Shown here: one piece after another, positions 1-13,446 of the stretch
Layout of the letters: every line of letters starts with the position of its first letter
How positions within the stretch are numbered: position 1 is the stretch's first letter
Origin: Lasiodiplodia sp. COLG20
Taxonomy: Eukaryota; Ascomycota; Dothideomycetes; Botryosphaeriales; Botryosphaeriaceae
Assembly: GCA_009801085.1 (NCBI GenBank)
Contig: VNWV01000005.1
Span: 992,001 to 1,056,000 of the forward strand
DNA length: 64,000 nt
Direction: 5' to 3'
Notes under the pieces: model-generated
What the model saw: only the letters and a program-made list of their open reading frames with translations
Told to the model about the DNA's origin: nothing
Database searches by the model: none
Program-made: the position numbers and the translations under genes

Positions 1-1
1 C

Positions 2-1295
2 CGGAGCACAGCGTCCGTCCGTTCGAACATCTTCCGGACCGCGGCCAACAGGCTGCCGCACAACCGCAGCAGGAGACTGGTCGACGAAGCCAGCGATATG
101 CTCACGCTTCCCCCTGGTCTCGCTGCTATAGCCGAGGAAAGGGATGGCGGGAGGACCGTAGAGATGATGAAGCGGAAGGAATGGCAGAGGGAAGAGAAGT
201 GGCGGAAGATGGGGAAGCTCGTGGGCAAGTCTCCAAGCGGAGGCGGAATGCTCTTCGAATTCGACACCAGAAACCCCAAGCTCATCGAGCGCACGTGGAA
301 AGGAATTCCGGACAGGTGGCGGTCCACCGCGTGGTACGCGTTTCTCGCGGCGAGCGCGAAGAAGGACCCGAACAGCGCTCCGGACGAAGAGCTCATCGAG
401 GCATTCTACGAACTCCAGGACGACGATTCCGCAGAAGACATGCAGATCGATATGGACGTGCCCCGGACCATCAGTCACCACATCATGTTCAGGAGACGCT
501 ACCGCGGTGGCCAGCGCTTGCTGTTCCGCGTGCTACACGCCTTTTCGCTCTATCTCCCGGATACCGGCTACGTTCAGGGAATGGCCGCGCTCGCGGCGAC
601 CCTGCTCTGCTACTACGACGAGGAGAGGGCGTTCGTCATGCTGGTGCGGCTGTGGAAGCTGAGAGGCCTGGAACGCCTGTACCAACACGGGTTCGAAGGT
701 CTCATGGAAGCGTTGGGCGACTTCGAGAAGTATTGGCTCGGCGGAGGCGATGTGGCTCAGAAATTGGTAAGTCTCGGCAACCACTGGTCGCACAGCGCTT
801 TGTGGAACCGGTCCGCCTCGTTTGGCACCGAGCTGAACGCAAAGTTCGGTCTGGACTACTCGTGGCTCCCTGTTCCGAAGCCTTGCTATACCGCAGCCTC
901 ACGTTTTGATTCGCTGGCGCTGACCGACACTATAGGAGGAACTTGGCGTGCACTGTACCGCTTACGGGACGCGTTGGTACCTCACGCTCTTCAACTACTC
1001 GATTCCGTTCCCGGCGCAGCTCCGTGTCTGGGACGTGTTCATGCTGCTCGGAGACGCTTCTATGTCTTGCGACCCAAACAATTCCTTCCACGCCGATCTC
1101 GACGTGCTGCACGCCACCTCGGCCGCTCTCATCGACGCGACGCGCGAGATCCTGTTGGATTCGGACTTTGAGAACGCGATGAAGACGCTAACCTCGTGGG
1201 TTCCGGTCAAGGACGAGGATCTGCTCATGCGCGTGGCAAGGGCAGAGTGGAAGCAGAGAAAGAAGCGAGCCAAGGCAAATCCTACGACCGGGTAA
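2..1295 (+). CDS. TBC-domain Rab GTPase-activating protein (5' truncated by window)
   Basis: The reading frame is open from position 2, so the gene begins upstream of the window; the first in-frame ATG is at 98. A phase-0 intron (767-935, GTAAGT...TAG) joins ...VAQKL to EELGVHCTAYGTRWYLTLF. The protein shows both catalytic signatures of TBC domains: the arginine finger in GIPDRWRSTAWY and the glutamine finger in TGYVQGMAAL, followed by the conserved block PAQLRVWDVFMLLGD. TBC proteins accelerate GTP hydrolysis on Rab GTPases and so act in membrane traffic. The N-terminal basic segment (MMKRKEWQREEKWRKMGK) is typical of a fungal TBC subfamily. At least 374 residues are visible. The Rab substrate cannot be read from the sequence. 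Confidence 0.9.
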
Positions 1296-2615
1296 TGCTG
1301 CGTCCCACCTGTCGCCCGAGCCCAAAAGAGGTGGACTGCGTCGTCCGACCGGCAAGATTAAACTGTTCGCATTCGCACTCGAGCCTGCTGCAGAACCTCG
1401 CGGCAAAGGTTGCATCGATGGCGTAGAGGGCTGCCGAGGCTAGGCTCAAAGTGCTGGCTAGGGGCTGCGCCTTTTAGCGAACCACTTCCGCGCTTCCACC
1501 TACCTACCTTTTCCGGTATCACCACCCGGAGAATACCTTTCCACACTCCTGCATCATCTTTCGGACGAAAACCCAAAGATGGGGCGATATCGAGCAGGGC
1601 TGCCGCGTGGCTTTAGCGTGGCACTTTGCCTCCTGATCAGGCGTTCTGTCGTTACTTTGTTTTTGTTTTCCTGCTCGCTTGTGTGTTTTTCCACGGAGGT
1701 CTTTCACAAATCACCTTCCAATCACCGTCACAACCGAATACCCCGATTGGAAGTCTCTTGTTCGCAATCTTTCTCTCATTTTTGTTAGTTTTTGATTCCC
1801 ATTGCTTTTGCGCGCGAAGATCTGTTTCACCGGCGGCAATCTGCAGGATCGTTTGCGGCCAATCACGATGTCGTTCTCGTTGCGCTGTCTTATTTTCTTG
1901 TTAGCTTGCACTTATCGCGTCGGAGGTCTTTTCCGACACTGTATTCTCCAAGTCGGCTTGGGGCCGTACGACACGCAGATGACCTGTTCGCCTTCCTTTT
2001 GCGTAAGAAAAGAGCTACCCCGACGTCACGAACGACGGGTGTTTCCGCCATTGCAACTTTAACTGGTTTTCCACTCTGTCGATCATTTACCATTTTCGTT
2101 GCTCACCTCTTCTTTCACTTCATGGGCGGCTAATATGCAGCCAGTCGATCGCGTCTCCCGGAGCTGGGGCCGAAGACTGCACAGGCTTTTGACCTGTCCA
2201 TGCTTTTTTTTTCTTCCATCCAATCATTTTTCGTTTTCGCTTTGTTTTTGTCTCGAACGAAGTTGTTGATATCCATCATGTTTGCCAAGGTTCAGCCTGC
2301 AGCGGGGGTGATAGAAAAGAGGTTCCTCCCCGACGGGCCGGCAGCAGATACATACTTACAGGTCTTTTTTGTGTTTGATAGGATAGAAAGCATCAGGTGG
2401 GGAGGGGTCATCGAAAGGAAAAGAGGGCATCAAAAGGGCAAAAAGAGATCGTTATTATTGTAGTAGTAATCGCTAATGATTGGCTAAGACAAACAAGCCC
2501 CCCCAAAGACCGTTCCTCCGCCATGTGACCAAGTTATCGACGAATCAGAATCGATGAACCCCTACGCTTCATAAGTGGTGCGCCTCTTTATTGAGCCGTC
2601 TTTTGTCTCTATGTA
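1296..2615. other. intergenic, no gene seen
   Basis: The interval is pyrimidine-rich, with several ORFs of 60-115 codons on both strands that show no family motif and no splice-supported extension. It probably holds the 3' UTR of the TBC gene and spacer. Confidence 0.5.
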
Positions 2616-2841
2616 CAGAGGGTATCGCAGCCGAGGGCTAACAAGAATTTGTTTTTCGTTCATGTCGTGGGTAGTTGAATACCTACATCCGGACGTGATG
2701 TGGCATTAACAACCATAGATTCTCGTCCGGACGATAGCTTCTACTGCTCACATACTTGTAAGAAATTGCTGAGGCACAATTACCCCATGTTCCGGGGCCC
2801 TGTTATTCTTTGCGCTAGCCTTCGGCTGCGATACCCCTCTG
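2616..2841. mobile_element. foldback MITE, copy A (226 bp)
   Basis: The element starts CAGAGGGTATCGCAGCCGAG and ends in the reverse complement of a near-identical sequence (CGGCTGCGATACCCCTCTG). An inner inverted pair contains CCGGACG (ATCCGGACGTGATG... and ...CGTCCGGACGATAGCTTC). The same outer and inner repeats recur at 42116-42302 and 54307-54525, which shows a dispersed family. There is no coding capacity. The left flank ends in TA, as in copy C (copy B has TGA there), but no clear target duplication survives. Confidence 0.8.
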
Positions 2842-5800
2842 CACTACAAACGACCCCCTGACGATGCGCTCTTGAACTCGTCTCGCGGATGCGCGGCACG
2901 GCTGGTTGGCGTGAGAGGGGCACACGAATCTGATCATAGTGTCACGGCGTTACCCGTAGAGCGGATTGTTGACCCGGACAGCATGCTTTTTTAGTGCCTT
3001 CATCTCCTTCCTTTTTGAAGCTTCACTACAGAACCGGCCATAGCGCAAATGGGACTCGGCTGTTATCAAGTTCGCGAGCACGATCCGCGTAAGATTTTGG
3101 GTCCGGATGTCGCCGGGGTGGCTGAGAGATTGCAATGACTTGGCTTGCTGAACTTGGAAGACGGACAGGGTGAAGGGGGGTGCGCCCTGGATATTACTGC
3201 ATTATTCATGTTTGCGACCATCGTTTTCTTGCTTCGTGCAACGGGGACCGTCAGATATGCTGTGCGGTACTGTTTTGCGGAGAAACCTCGGCGATGAAGG
3301 ACGTAATGGCTCTTTCCGTCCCACCTCTCGCAAACCCGCTGTAGTGGGAAGAGCGACGAGGGTCCGAGACAGAAGGGGCACGGTACTTCTCACGAGCAGA
3401 AGAGAGAAAGGAAGGGGTGTGAATCCCAAGCCAGGGTCTACGCGCCATGTTCCGTCCCGCCCACGACGCGAAGCGTACCCAAGATGGGGCCCTAGGAAAT
3501 AAAATTTCCCGATAACCCACCCGCTCATGTGCGTGTACCATGTACAGAGCGCGGGATGCGATCCCTGGCGCTGGCGCTGGCACCCTGGGACCACGGCTCA
3601 ACAATATGTACCTTCTTGTTAGAGGATTGGAGGGATTCGCCAGCTTATGCTAGTGTGCACGGAGATATTCCCATAAGCATCTGTGTATGAGAGCTTGTGA
3701 GAGGAGAGGTACAAAGGTTCCGCGACTAAGAGTACCTTATTGCCGGAAAATCCGAATGCACCCCCGAGGCCCACCGTCCTTGCCCCCCTATTGTAAACGG
3801 AGAATTGCGTCTACTATATGGACAGAAGCAGGGCGAACGAGCGAGGAAGGGGAGGAGGCAACGTTTGATCGTGCGTTCACAGGCACGTGCGCGCGTGTGT
3901 GGATTCTTGCCGCGGTCTCTCGTGAGAGCAGCATCAGACTCGGTACTTGATTGTTGACAGGCCAGAATCCGGTCCGCTTTTTGCCCCCCACCATCTACGT
4001 GAATCTCGAACGATCCAAGATGATCAATCTTGTCAATCTGCACGAGAGCACCAATGAAAACCTGTCGAGTGTTCTTTTCCGAGAAGCGGGTTCTTCCATG
4101 ATGGAGAGTGAGGGCCGCCTGCTGGAGTGATGATCGGCGGCCGAAGTGTCTCCATTTTATTTCCCAAGCAAGTAGAGTCTGGGAACGAGGCACTGCAAGG
4201 AACACGAGATCTGGAGGAAATGTCTCCGTAGCGGTCTGAGCTCGGTGCCGGCCGTCTGGCATGCTTCTCCGCTTTTTCGATTGTTCTCCCCCCCGTCTAC
4301 CTCGGCGTTGAGGGCGAGAGGGGGCGCCAGCGCAACGTAGCCACGGTGATCGGGGCGATGGGATTCGAGACAGTGCGGTGAGGTATCGGGATTGCAAAAA
4401 GCGGTAAGTGAATGCGGGCGGCAGTGCCGCAGGTCCCGGCAGTTGCCCTCGTCTCCTACATGCATCCACGGCGGACGAGGCAATGCGGTTTAGCTGGGTT
4501 ACAAAAGTCGAGCCAGAAAGGCGGCGTGCGGGTGCCAGCGAAGCGCCTGATAGGCCGGGTTGTGGCATTTATTTTTTTTTTTTCCTCGACTTTATGCCGC
4601 GTGCCAGCCTTGGTCGAAGTGAGGAGGACTGCGATTCGTGCATTAGCTGCACGCGACTCAGATGGAGTAGCAAGGCAGACGCGACAAGGCATTCGCCGGT
4701 CGGAGAAAGAGGAGGCGGCGGGAGTGGCAGTTGCGGGCGGCTATGCAGGTGGAGCTTGCGTGAGGATTGTTGATGGTGTCTGACTGATGTGACAGGGAAG
4801 GCCGGCTCCTGGCGAAGGAGCAGGGTCCGCGTCCCGGGGGGAAAGACGCAATCTTGCCAGATTGAGGGGCCGCTCGTAGATCATCACACCACTTTTCGCT
4901 CATCGCTGCATCTCGCGCTGCTCTCGAATCGCTGGAAAAAGAGGCGCACGCGCGGAACTGGAAACCGGGAACCACAGCGCACGCTGAGATCTGTCGGAGC
5001 CCCAGCCATCGCCGCCGCCGCCGACACCACGCCGCAGATGTGGCACGCGCCGCCGTGGTCCCCGCCTCACATCCTGGCCGCTGGGATCTGCTGTGCGCCC
5101 TGCCGATGCGCGGCTGTGCAGAGAAGGGGAAAAGTCGACGTCGCCGCAACAAGCACGCACGCGCGGGCTAACGGCGTCGCCACGAGTTGCCGCGCCCGCC
5201 TAGGGCTGATGACGGGGCTCGAGTTGGCGATTGGCGATAGGCGACGGCGAAGATCTCGCCTGCGCCTGCCCGGGCTGCCGCTCCTCGCCACCAACTGCTC
5301 CGCCGGCTTGCCCGCTTCTGGCCACGACGTCCTCGTTCGAGCAATCGGCATGCCGGCCTCATCGGCACGACGCACCTCTCCCACCCCCTCTCCGGAGCAT
5401 GCCTTTGGGGCTCCTTCCCGGCCGCACTTGCTCCCGCCGCCTCCACCGTCAACGACACCGGCTGGCTAGCACGCAGCTGGCCCCGCCGATTATTGCCCGC
5501 CTCGCGTATCCGGCCGCGAAGCTACTGCTCGGTCGACGTCGGTAGCGCTGCGCTCTTTCATCTCGCCAAGCGGCATCCGAGTGTCTTAGATGAGTGAAGG
5601 GAAAGTGGCTTGCAGAAAACGCACGTAATCTGGGAGTCGCGGGCGTGTCTCAGCATCAAACCGGCCAGGAGGGCATAGCACTGCTCTTTTATTTTTCCGC
5701 TTTCTGCACCGGCCCTCCTCCTTTTGACTTCGCCGGCGTTTGAGCAGCGCGCGTTTGGCTGCCGACGTCTTGAGCACGTTTGGGAGCCGGGATACGGGGC

Positions 5801-7050
5801 CAGGGTACGGCGGCGCCATCAACAATTACGCTTAACCCGCTCCCGCGCGCCCTCGAGGGAGACGGCGCCGGCAGGGGTGCGCCCGCCGTTGCGAAAGAAG
5901 GTCGACGCTGGTGGCCCGAGCCAGGCTGGGGAACCCTCGCGCGCCGCTTTGGGGGTGTCGGATGTTCCGCGTTTGTATCATCCGCACATTCGTCAGCAAT
6001 TGGCCGCTCAGTCGCTGCATGACATCGCTCTAGCTCGGGGGGTCCAGCGGCTCTCTGCTCGCGGCGCGTCGATTGGCGGGCGTGCAGCGTCTAGATCCCG
6101 ATGCGAGCAGATCTCGTCGCCTGATCGGGAGCGCCACGGTGTTTCAGCTGGGCTGGCCAGGCCGAAAGGGAGCAGTGACGGAGATGAGGCGGCTGCGGGA
6201 GCTGGGCGATGACGAGCAGCGCGCGCGCGTCACGGGCAGCCGCGCCTGGCGGCGGCGGCGGAGGAGGAGGAGGTTCTGGCAGGCGGAATGTCACTGTAAC
6301 GTCGCGGCGGAGATCATTGCCGACTTATCGATTGCATGCCGTCCGCCTTGCGGTGTCGATCGCGGGAGGAGTGCGAGCTAGGCGCATCTTCTTTCAGCCC
6401 TGGCGCCCATGGCAGATGCCGGCGCCGCGGCCGTTTCGCATAGAGGCGCTCATCAGGGCCAAATTGCTGGAGAAGCGCGCGCGGTCCTTCATTTTCTGGA
6501 CAACGCTCGCGACGAAATTGGGCGGTGGGACTTGGGGCTCCTGGCGAAATGACGCTTCGGGCTGAGTCTGAGGGCTGATAGGCTTGGGGCGGCGCGCCTG
6601 AGCGCGTCGAATCGGGCGCGATGCGACGAGGATGGACTGCGCTAGCATCGTGCCCGCGCGCTGTGCATTTGCCGCTGCGCGCCACACGCTCTGCGCCTGC
6701 CGTTGAAGCCGAGCGACACCAGACACCGCCCAGGCCTACGTGATCGCCGCCCTTCACGCGAGCGCTGGATCGACCGCGCAGCCATCCAGCCCGTTAGCCT
6801 TACGGCATGCGGCAGGCGAATCTCCCACCCGGCCGGTAAGGTTCCTGGTCCACCGGCCCAGCCATGCCTCTAAATAAGGTAGCCCTCCCCAAGCCAGCTC
6901 CGCGCGCCTCGACGGCCTCAAAAAGCTGCCATCATCGCAAAAGAGCTTTCCTTTCTTTTTCTTTTCTCCTTCTTCTTCCTCTCTTCTCTTCTCAGATGTC
7001 GGTCGTTGCCGCCCGCGCCCAAAGAAATTAAAAGACCTCTTTCCCCCCCA
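2842..7050. other. long intergenic region, no supported gene
   Basis: From about 4.4 to 6.8 kb the sequence is GC-rich with many overlapping ORFs on both strands, none with recognisable domains or coding-like continuity. A pyrimidine tract ending in CTTCTCAG at 6950-6995 looks like the 3' end of a 5'-UTR intron of the gene that starts at 7051. Confidence 0.45.
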
Positions 7051-8579
7051 ATGTTACTCACGCTGTCCCAACCGACCAGATCGGACTTTGAGTTCAAGCA
7101 TCCCCATGATTACCCTCCGCCCAAGGCCTACTCGCCGACCGCTCGACTTTCGCCCCAGGTGACCAGCGGCCCCAGCCCGCTCTCGCAGTCACTGCCGGCC
7201 AGTGCTCCCAGCACGATGAGCACCTCTCATCGCGGCCTCCCGCCGCCCGCAGCCATGACCCTGCCGGACCCCAGCCGCACCGCCCCGCCGCCCATGTCCG
7301 TCTCGCAGTCGCTGGGCCAGATGCCCGCCCCGCCCACCCAGTGGCAGGGCGCCGAGGAGTCGATGCGTAACTGGCTGTCGGCCAAGGCCGAGGAGGACAA
7401 GAGGAAGCAGGAGGAGGAGAGGACCCGCCAGGAATCGCTGCGCCTGGAGCAGCGCAAGATCGAGCAGTCGATGCTGCGCGAGTCGATGCAGGGCGGCGTG
7501 CCGCCGCACCTCGTGCCCATCATCTTCGCGGGCATCGGCGGCGGCAGCTCCGCCGGCGTCACTGTCGACTGGCTGCAGCAGTACTCGGTCCAGCTCCAGG
7601 CCCAGCAGCAGCAGGCCCTCGCCCAGGCCCAGGTGTCGCCAGACATGCGGAGGGGAGAGCAGCGCGTCATCAATCCCGCTCCGCCGGCCGTCTACGCGGG
7701 CGCGCCGCCCGTCGTGGGAGCACTCCCAGGCCAGGCCCCGCCGGCCCAGCCCGCCGCCGGGCCCTTCTCAGCGCCCACGTACGCGCCGGTGGGCGGCATG
7801 TCGCCGCGAGCGCGGGCGGCGTCCAACTACCCCCAGCACCCAAAGCCGCCGGCGCACTCGCAGCTGCCCCGGCTCACGACGAACGAGATGCAGATCCAGC
7901 CGCCGCCGCAGGCGCAGACGCTCAGCACGATCCAGCAATCGCAGCAGGAACAACCGCAGACATCGTCGCCCTCGATCTACTTTCACCACTGGGTGCCCCC
8001 AACCACCCAGTCCAGCTCCGGTACGAATCCTTCCGCGACGCCGTCAGGTAAACACCACAAATAGGGAGCGTCCACACAAGTCTGACAGCTTACGAATGCG
8101 GTGTAGACTACGCGAGCTCGCCCAAGAAGCGTAAGGCGCAGGGAGCGCACCAGGCAGCACCGGCGCCCACCTCTGCGCCGCAATATACCTCGCCCTCGTT
8201 CTCGCATGTCTCGGGCTCATCAACGTCGACACCAGGCCGGCGAGGCCACGCACGGACCCGCAGCGACCAGTCGTCGCGAGGGTACGCGACTGAGCAGACG
8301 CAGTACACCGGCCGGAGCAGGGCCGGCACGCACACGGGTGCCGAATCGAGCTCATATTCCGACCGGCATGCAAGCCACGATGCTCACCGACGAGAGCAGC
8401 AGCAGCAGCAACCGCTCCAGGCGCCGCACGGCGCCGAGGAGCGAGGGAACCATGGCAGCGACGGCGAGGGCTCGGAGAGGTCCTCGCTAGTCCAGCGTGA
8501 AACGCGGCCGTCAGTACAAGCGTCCCAGGGCTCGCGTCCCAGCACGCCGAAGCGGGAAGCGGGGGCTGGCCGGCCATGA
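7051..8579 (+). CDS. Pro/Gln-rich nuclear protein, conserved fungal type, function unknown
   Basis: There are two exons, 7051-8047 and 8107-8579 (intron GTAAAC...TAG, phase 1), giving 489 residues. I chose ATG 7051 because the upstream ATG at 6996 stops within a few codons. Residues about 105-155 form a charged coiled coil (KAEEDKRKQEEERTRQESL...), followed by GGVPPHLVPIIFAGIGGG and a Q-rich stretch. The central part is Pro/Ala/Gln-rich and includes SIYFHHWVPP. The splice creates PSGDYASSPKKRKAQG, whose PKKRK is a classical nuclear localisation signal, followed by GRRGHARTRSD and a poly-Gln run. The layout suggests a nuclear regulatory protein of filamentous fungi. No DNA-binding or catalytic domain is visible. 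Confidence 0.75.
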
Positions 8580-11500
8580 TTGTCGCTCGTTTGGGCGGTG
8601 GGGCTGAAAGGGCGGGCGCAGGAGGAGAAAGCCGCGGCACGGGCTTGTGCGATCGCTGACGTTGACCATTTCTGCGCAGGTCACCACTCCCGTTCGGACT
8701 TTGGGCTGGGGGGAGATTGCGGATTACGGCGACAGTCTGCTGGGACCCGAAGCGAGATTGGCCGGCCTCCTCGATCACACTGCGCTGTTTCAGCGTGCTC
8801 AAACCCACCAAAAATTTCCTATCGCGGGCTCGACGGAGGACTCCGCGGACTACACCTCGCCGTCCTGGATGACGGCTCCATCTTTTGCTTGCTCCATTCG
8901 CTATACCCGGACGCCATCATAGAGACACGGCTTCTGGAACCGCTCGTTCATTGCTGCTTTCAGATTCCCCAGCGCGGCTTCTTACCCCGCCGCCACGCGG
9001 CTGCCCATGTTTTTGCCTCTCCAGCTGCCGCGGCTCCTCGCACCGCATTGCGCCGGCGATCCTTTGTGACGCGCAATCTGCATCATCGCCGACGTTTGGA
9101 ACAAGTCCCGTTGGTGTTGTTGGCCCTACTGCACTGCAAGCCATCGCGAGTCTTGGCAGCTCACCGGGTCCCCAGGCGGAGATCCTACGGTTCCCGGACG
9201 CACCCAACGAATGCCGGGGAAAGCTTGCGCGGCTTGTCCCTCACCCCGTCCTTTTCGTCTTCTTTCATGCTTACACGCGCTTCTATCTTTGGCCGGGCGG
9301 CGATCTGATTTTTGCCTGCAGATCACGCAGCTTCTTTCTTCGTCCTTTCACGCGTGCCACGCCGGTCCCACCGTTGGCTTCAGTCTCTCTGCATTTTCCT
9401 GGCGCCATGCTCTTTTTCTTGAACTCGTTTGCGTACATGTGTCATCCTTTTTTGTGAGACGAAAAATCTAGGGTATCGGGCTTGCATTGGCGCGAGTTGG
9501 GCGGGTGCATGGGGTTTCCCTCTTCTTCCACATTCCATCTTCTTCTCATATAGGGCCAGGTTTTGCATTTCCACCTTTCACTCATCCTTTCCGTTTGCCA
9601 GCGTTCAGCGAGAACACGGCCGCGAGGCAGATGGCGGGGACATCCCCTTGGGCTCTGTGTATACTTTCGAGCCATCACTGTGCGACATTTTCCACCACCT
9701 TTCGATTCTCTGTAAATAAGATACTTTTTACGAATGAGCCGCGCCCAGATCACATGGGGACAGTACAGGCTTTGGAACAGCGCAATGCCGCCTTTTCTCG
9801 TTGTACAAGTGACGCGGTGCCCATGTCTCTGCCCGTCATTCGCCGGAATGTGAGTACTTGATCCATGATGCTGGCCGTTGCTGACCGATTCGGGGCATGT
9901 CCACACGAGCAGATACGCGGGTCCACGTGAGGGACACTTCACTCGGGTTGAATACGAGCCACGAGGTTCTCGTGAAGAAGCTTTCAAGCGCAATAAAGAT
10001 CGACTACGAGTCAGTGTTGGTGCCAATCAGGCGGCGCGTTCAAGATTGTTCCTCGTATTACTGGATCCAGAAGTCGTGCTAAAAGTCTTCGAAGCCGGCT
10101 ACATAAGACGCGGCTTTCCTTCGTACGAGATGTATACCGTACATTGTGCGTTTGCCTTGCCAATCTCTTTTGCGACCCGCCGAGGCCGGCAATACATGCC
10201 CGAATAGGGAGCATCCGACGGCTACAAAGTATCGAGGCGCCGAGGCCTGTTGGAAGCACTTCACGTGTGGCATCCCTGCCTCTCTCGGCGCGCAGGGCCC
10301 GAGACGGCCGCAGCCGCGCAACACGGTCGGGATGCGCCGTTCTAGATCCGGGGGGATTGTTTAAGCAGAGGCCGGCATGCTCCCCTGCCCTGGAAAATGG
10401 AGCATGTGAGGGCCAGGTCAGCGGAAGAGGTGAAACATGGCCGGCCCTGTCAGCGGGTGTGCAGGCCTACGTGGAGTTGCAGCAGCCAAACGATGTGTCA
10501 CTTCTCTCGTCTTTGCTGTTGTGGAAAAATAAATTGGGGCATGCATCAAAGAAGACTGGTCTCCGCTGTACGCGCGGGCTATCATTTCCGACCCATGTCA
10601 AACCTATTACACTCTACACAGCGCCTCTTATATAACCCGCGACATGATAGGACGCCATTATACACGCAGCGCTTCGCATTGGCTCTCCTGCAGCTTTCCA
10701 TATCAGAAGATGCCGACGGATGATGCGGCGGATGCATACACTCGTCCGCTACCGTGGGTCTCGCTCCGGGTAAAAAGGCTCTCCTCTTGGCATAATTACA
10801 TGGATGGGTGCGTGGCAAGCGTGTTATCAAACTTTCCGTGCCACTAATGTTCCGGCTCCTCTGAGGATTGAGGACAACAAGATTCATTTCGAGCAGGTCT
10901 ACAAACATGTCACTTCGGCGCTACTTACCAACCTTCGGCCAGGCCGAGGATTCCTTTGTCAGACCAGCAACGTCATCGGTTCCGACCATGGCCTCTGCAC
11001 TTTGCCTCTCCAAAAGCAAGAAACGCGGGTGGGTTTTGCAACGTTTGTCATCCTTTCGAGGCAGACATCTCTTCCACAGCCTCCGGGCTATGTTGGTTGT
11101 GTAGTCTGCCGTAAGCACGCGCAGTACGACAGTGTCTGCCTTCTTCTCTCGGACGCGGCCAATTGACGGCCAAGGGCGTTCGTCATACTTGCTCTACGCG
11201 CAGCGTTAGTGCTTACCGTTGTGGAGCCTTTACGCGCAACACCGCCTTTCAACACATTCCCCAGAAGGAGTATGCCGTCTGTCATCTGTTACACCGGGTT
11301 GAAAACGAATATGGAGCCCTCTTCACCGTCGAGGTCGAGCTGGTTTCACCACAGCTGTGTCTGCAAGGCTGTGTTTCTCGGGACTGAGCTTGACTGCGGG
11401 AGCCCGGAGTCAGCCTTGGTCGAATTCAATTTCGGACGTCCATAAGGTGAGCGGGTCTCTGTTCTGCTCATGGGGCGTAGACCGAAATGAGACGATACCG

Positions 11501-13446
11501 CAGAAGACGAGATGGGATGGGTAAAACCGGACGTCATCTAGCGGTGACGAATGTGACGGAATGATTAATAAACACATGTAGTCTCGAGACGGGGGGCGGG
11601 GCAAGCTTACGATTACCCCTCTATACAATACTCTTGTAGACAGCTGAATCCAAGTCCAGATGTATTTGTACAGACTACAACTACGCCGGGGCCGTTGAAA
11701 CAAAGCCCAGGAAGGCAAACGATGGGCCGGAAAGCAGCGGAAGGAACCATGGCAAGGAGTGCCCTCTTCCCCAGAGGAGGGAGGCCGAAGGTTCCCAAAG
11801 CGTGGTTCGCGCCAGTAGCATGAGTTGCGAGCGGGCTACTTTTCCGTTCTTGGAAGTGTCTCACAGGAGAACCAGGAAGCGACCTAGAGTCCCGCAACCC
11901 CGAAGAAGAGACTCACGAACTCTAATTCACAGTTGACCTCGCGGAAGGACCCAAAGGAGACGACCCGCGTGACTAGCGATGACGTCTCGGACTGAGAAGA
12001 TCGCCGAAGACCGACAGAAACAGCATCCAAACTAGCTCGAGTCTAGTAGGATCTTGGAAACGGGATCAGTTGACTGTTCCGGAAGACTGCGGCACTAAAT
12101 TATACCATCTACTCTTTCCCTTCATCGCGGTTTACCTTGCCCATCGAAGTCCTCGCCATGCTCACTAGTACCTTATGGGGCTTAGTGTATTCTTGAGGAA
12201 TAAACCGCTCTTAGAACTACATCTACGTAAAGTAGACGCGTCGGTAGATGTAGTAATGGGCCTTAGCAAGCGATAACATGTGACTACTTGGGCTTCGCGA
12301 ATTCTTTTTTTTTAGGGTTGTAGCGATGCCGCATCCCGATGAATGTAGAGTGCTAGGTTAAGTAGTAAAAGCATTGAGAAAAGCGTCTTCTCTTGTCATC
12401 CGCTGTAGTAACTCCGGCGATCGAAGATCATAGGTTATTTCAGTGTCTCAGGACACATGTGATAATTTCTCAAGGATAATTGACAGCATTAAGTTTTAAT
12501 GCACCGAGAGGATGGGTAAGTCGCTGTTACTGTTGCTACCGACCATTTGCAGGGTACCTGCTGAGTAAGAGAAGGCAAATAATTCCGCTGTTTAACCACA
12601 CTCGACACGCAACAGCGACTCAACACGACCGCCCCCACGACTATAGGCCAGCCTGTATTCAATATTCATAAGATTACAAGGAAGAGCTGTTTTATCCTCT
12701 ACTTGAGTGGTGATGCATAACTACTAAAGCTTGTATTAACCCCTCCTTCGGTACCTTTTATTCAGAATCCGAAGAGGTTTAGAACCAATTCAGAAACTCC
12801 TAACGGCTATAACTTAGAACCCTCTCTACGGCTCCCAGCTCGTTGGGGATGATCTTTTTAAGAGAACCGGTCTCTTTTCAGGACTACTGGGTGAACCATC
12901 CACTTTGAATGGACGTAAATCAAGAAGTCATATTCTAAAACTCCTCACCAGCCTTCAACAACCGCGGCCGGCTGGACTCTCCTAACTGAGGTGACTAGGT
13001 GAGGGGTATAGGGTATGCGAGCAAGCACGTACAGATTCTGATGGGATCCAAGAGACGGGTCAGAGAAGAGGACGGATTGTGGGGCGCTGTTCGTGGTGGA
13101 GAAGACTTGGGTTTCGAATGAGGATAATGTGAGTTTGAATCCCAGTCAATGACGTTATGGCTTAGTAAACTGACGGGGAAAATTGTATTAATACCAACAG
13201 TTCTGCCGACATGGAAGGAAGGGCGCCATACCAGGGGGTGTGGTAGTTGTGCTCGCGCGTGGAATTTTGAGGGAGATGCCAGGCCAGAGAACCCATCCCG
13301 TGAGTCAAGAACCACTTGGGCGACTCGTGAAATCTTGATGCACCACGGGCTGTCAACCTCGATCAATAGAAGGTTTACTCGTTCTCATCCTGCGATGCTT
13401 TGTTCTATTGCAAAAGAAATAAATCATACCCATGCCATTGAGCCTG
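8580..13446. other. gene-poor interval
   Basis: The ORFs here are short (at most 194 codons), overlap on both strands and carry no recognisable motifs. Composition becomes more AT-rich after about 11.9 kb, where ORFs nearly vanish (11.9-13.0 kb), as in decayed repeats. A perfect 11-bp hairpin lies at 12216-12254. Confidence 0.5.
12216..12254. repeat. short perfect inverted repeat (hairpin)
   Basis: ACTACATCTAC (12216-12226) is followed after 17 nt by its exact reverse complement GTAGATGTAGT (12244-12254). It lies in AT-rich, ORF-free sequence and may be the fold of a small decayed element. Confidence 0.5.

Noticed and set aside
4408..6757. cluster of overlapping ORFs of 100-226 codons on both strands
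   Set aside because: They come from GC-rich sequence with few stops. None has motifs, intron continuity or a preferred strand.
13105..13160. GAGTTTGAATCCC resembling a tRNA B-box
   Set aside because: No A-box, acceptor pairing or anticodon stem could be found around it.
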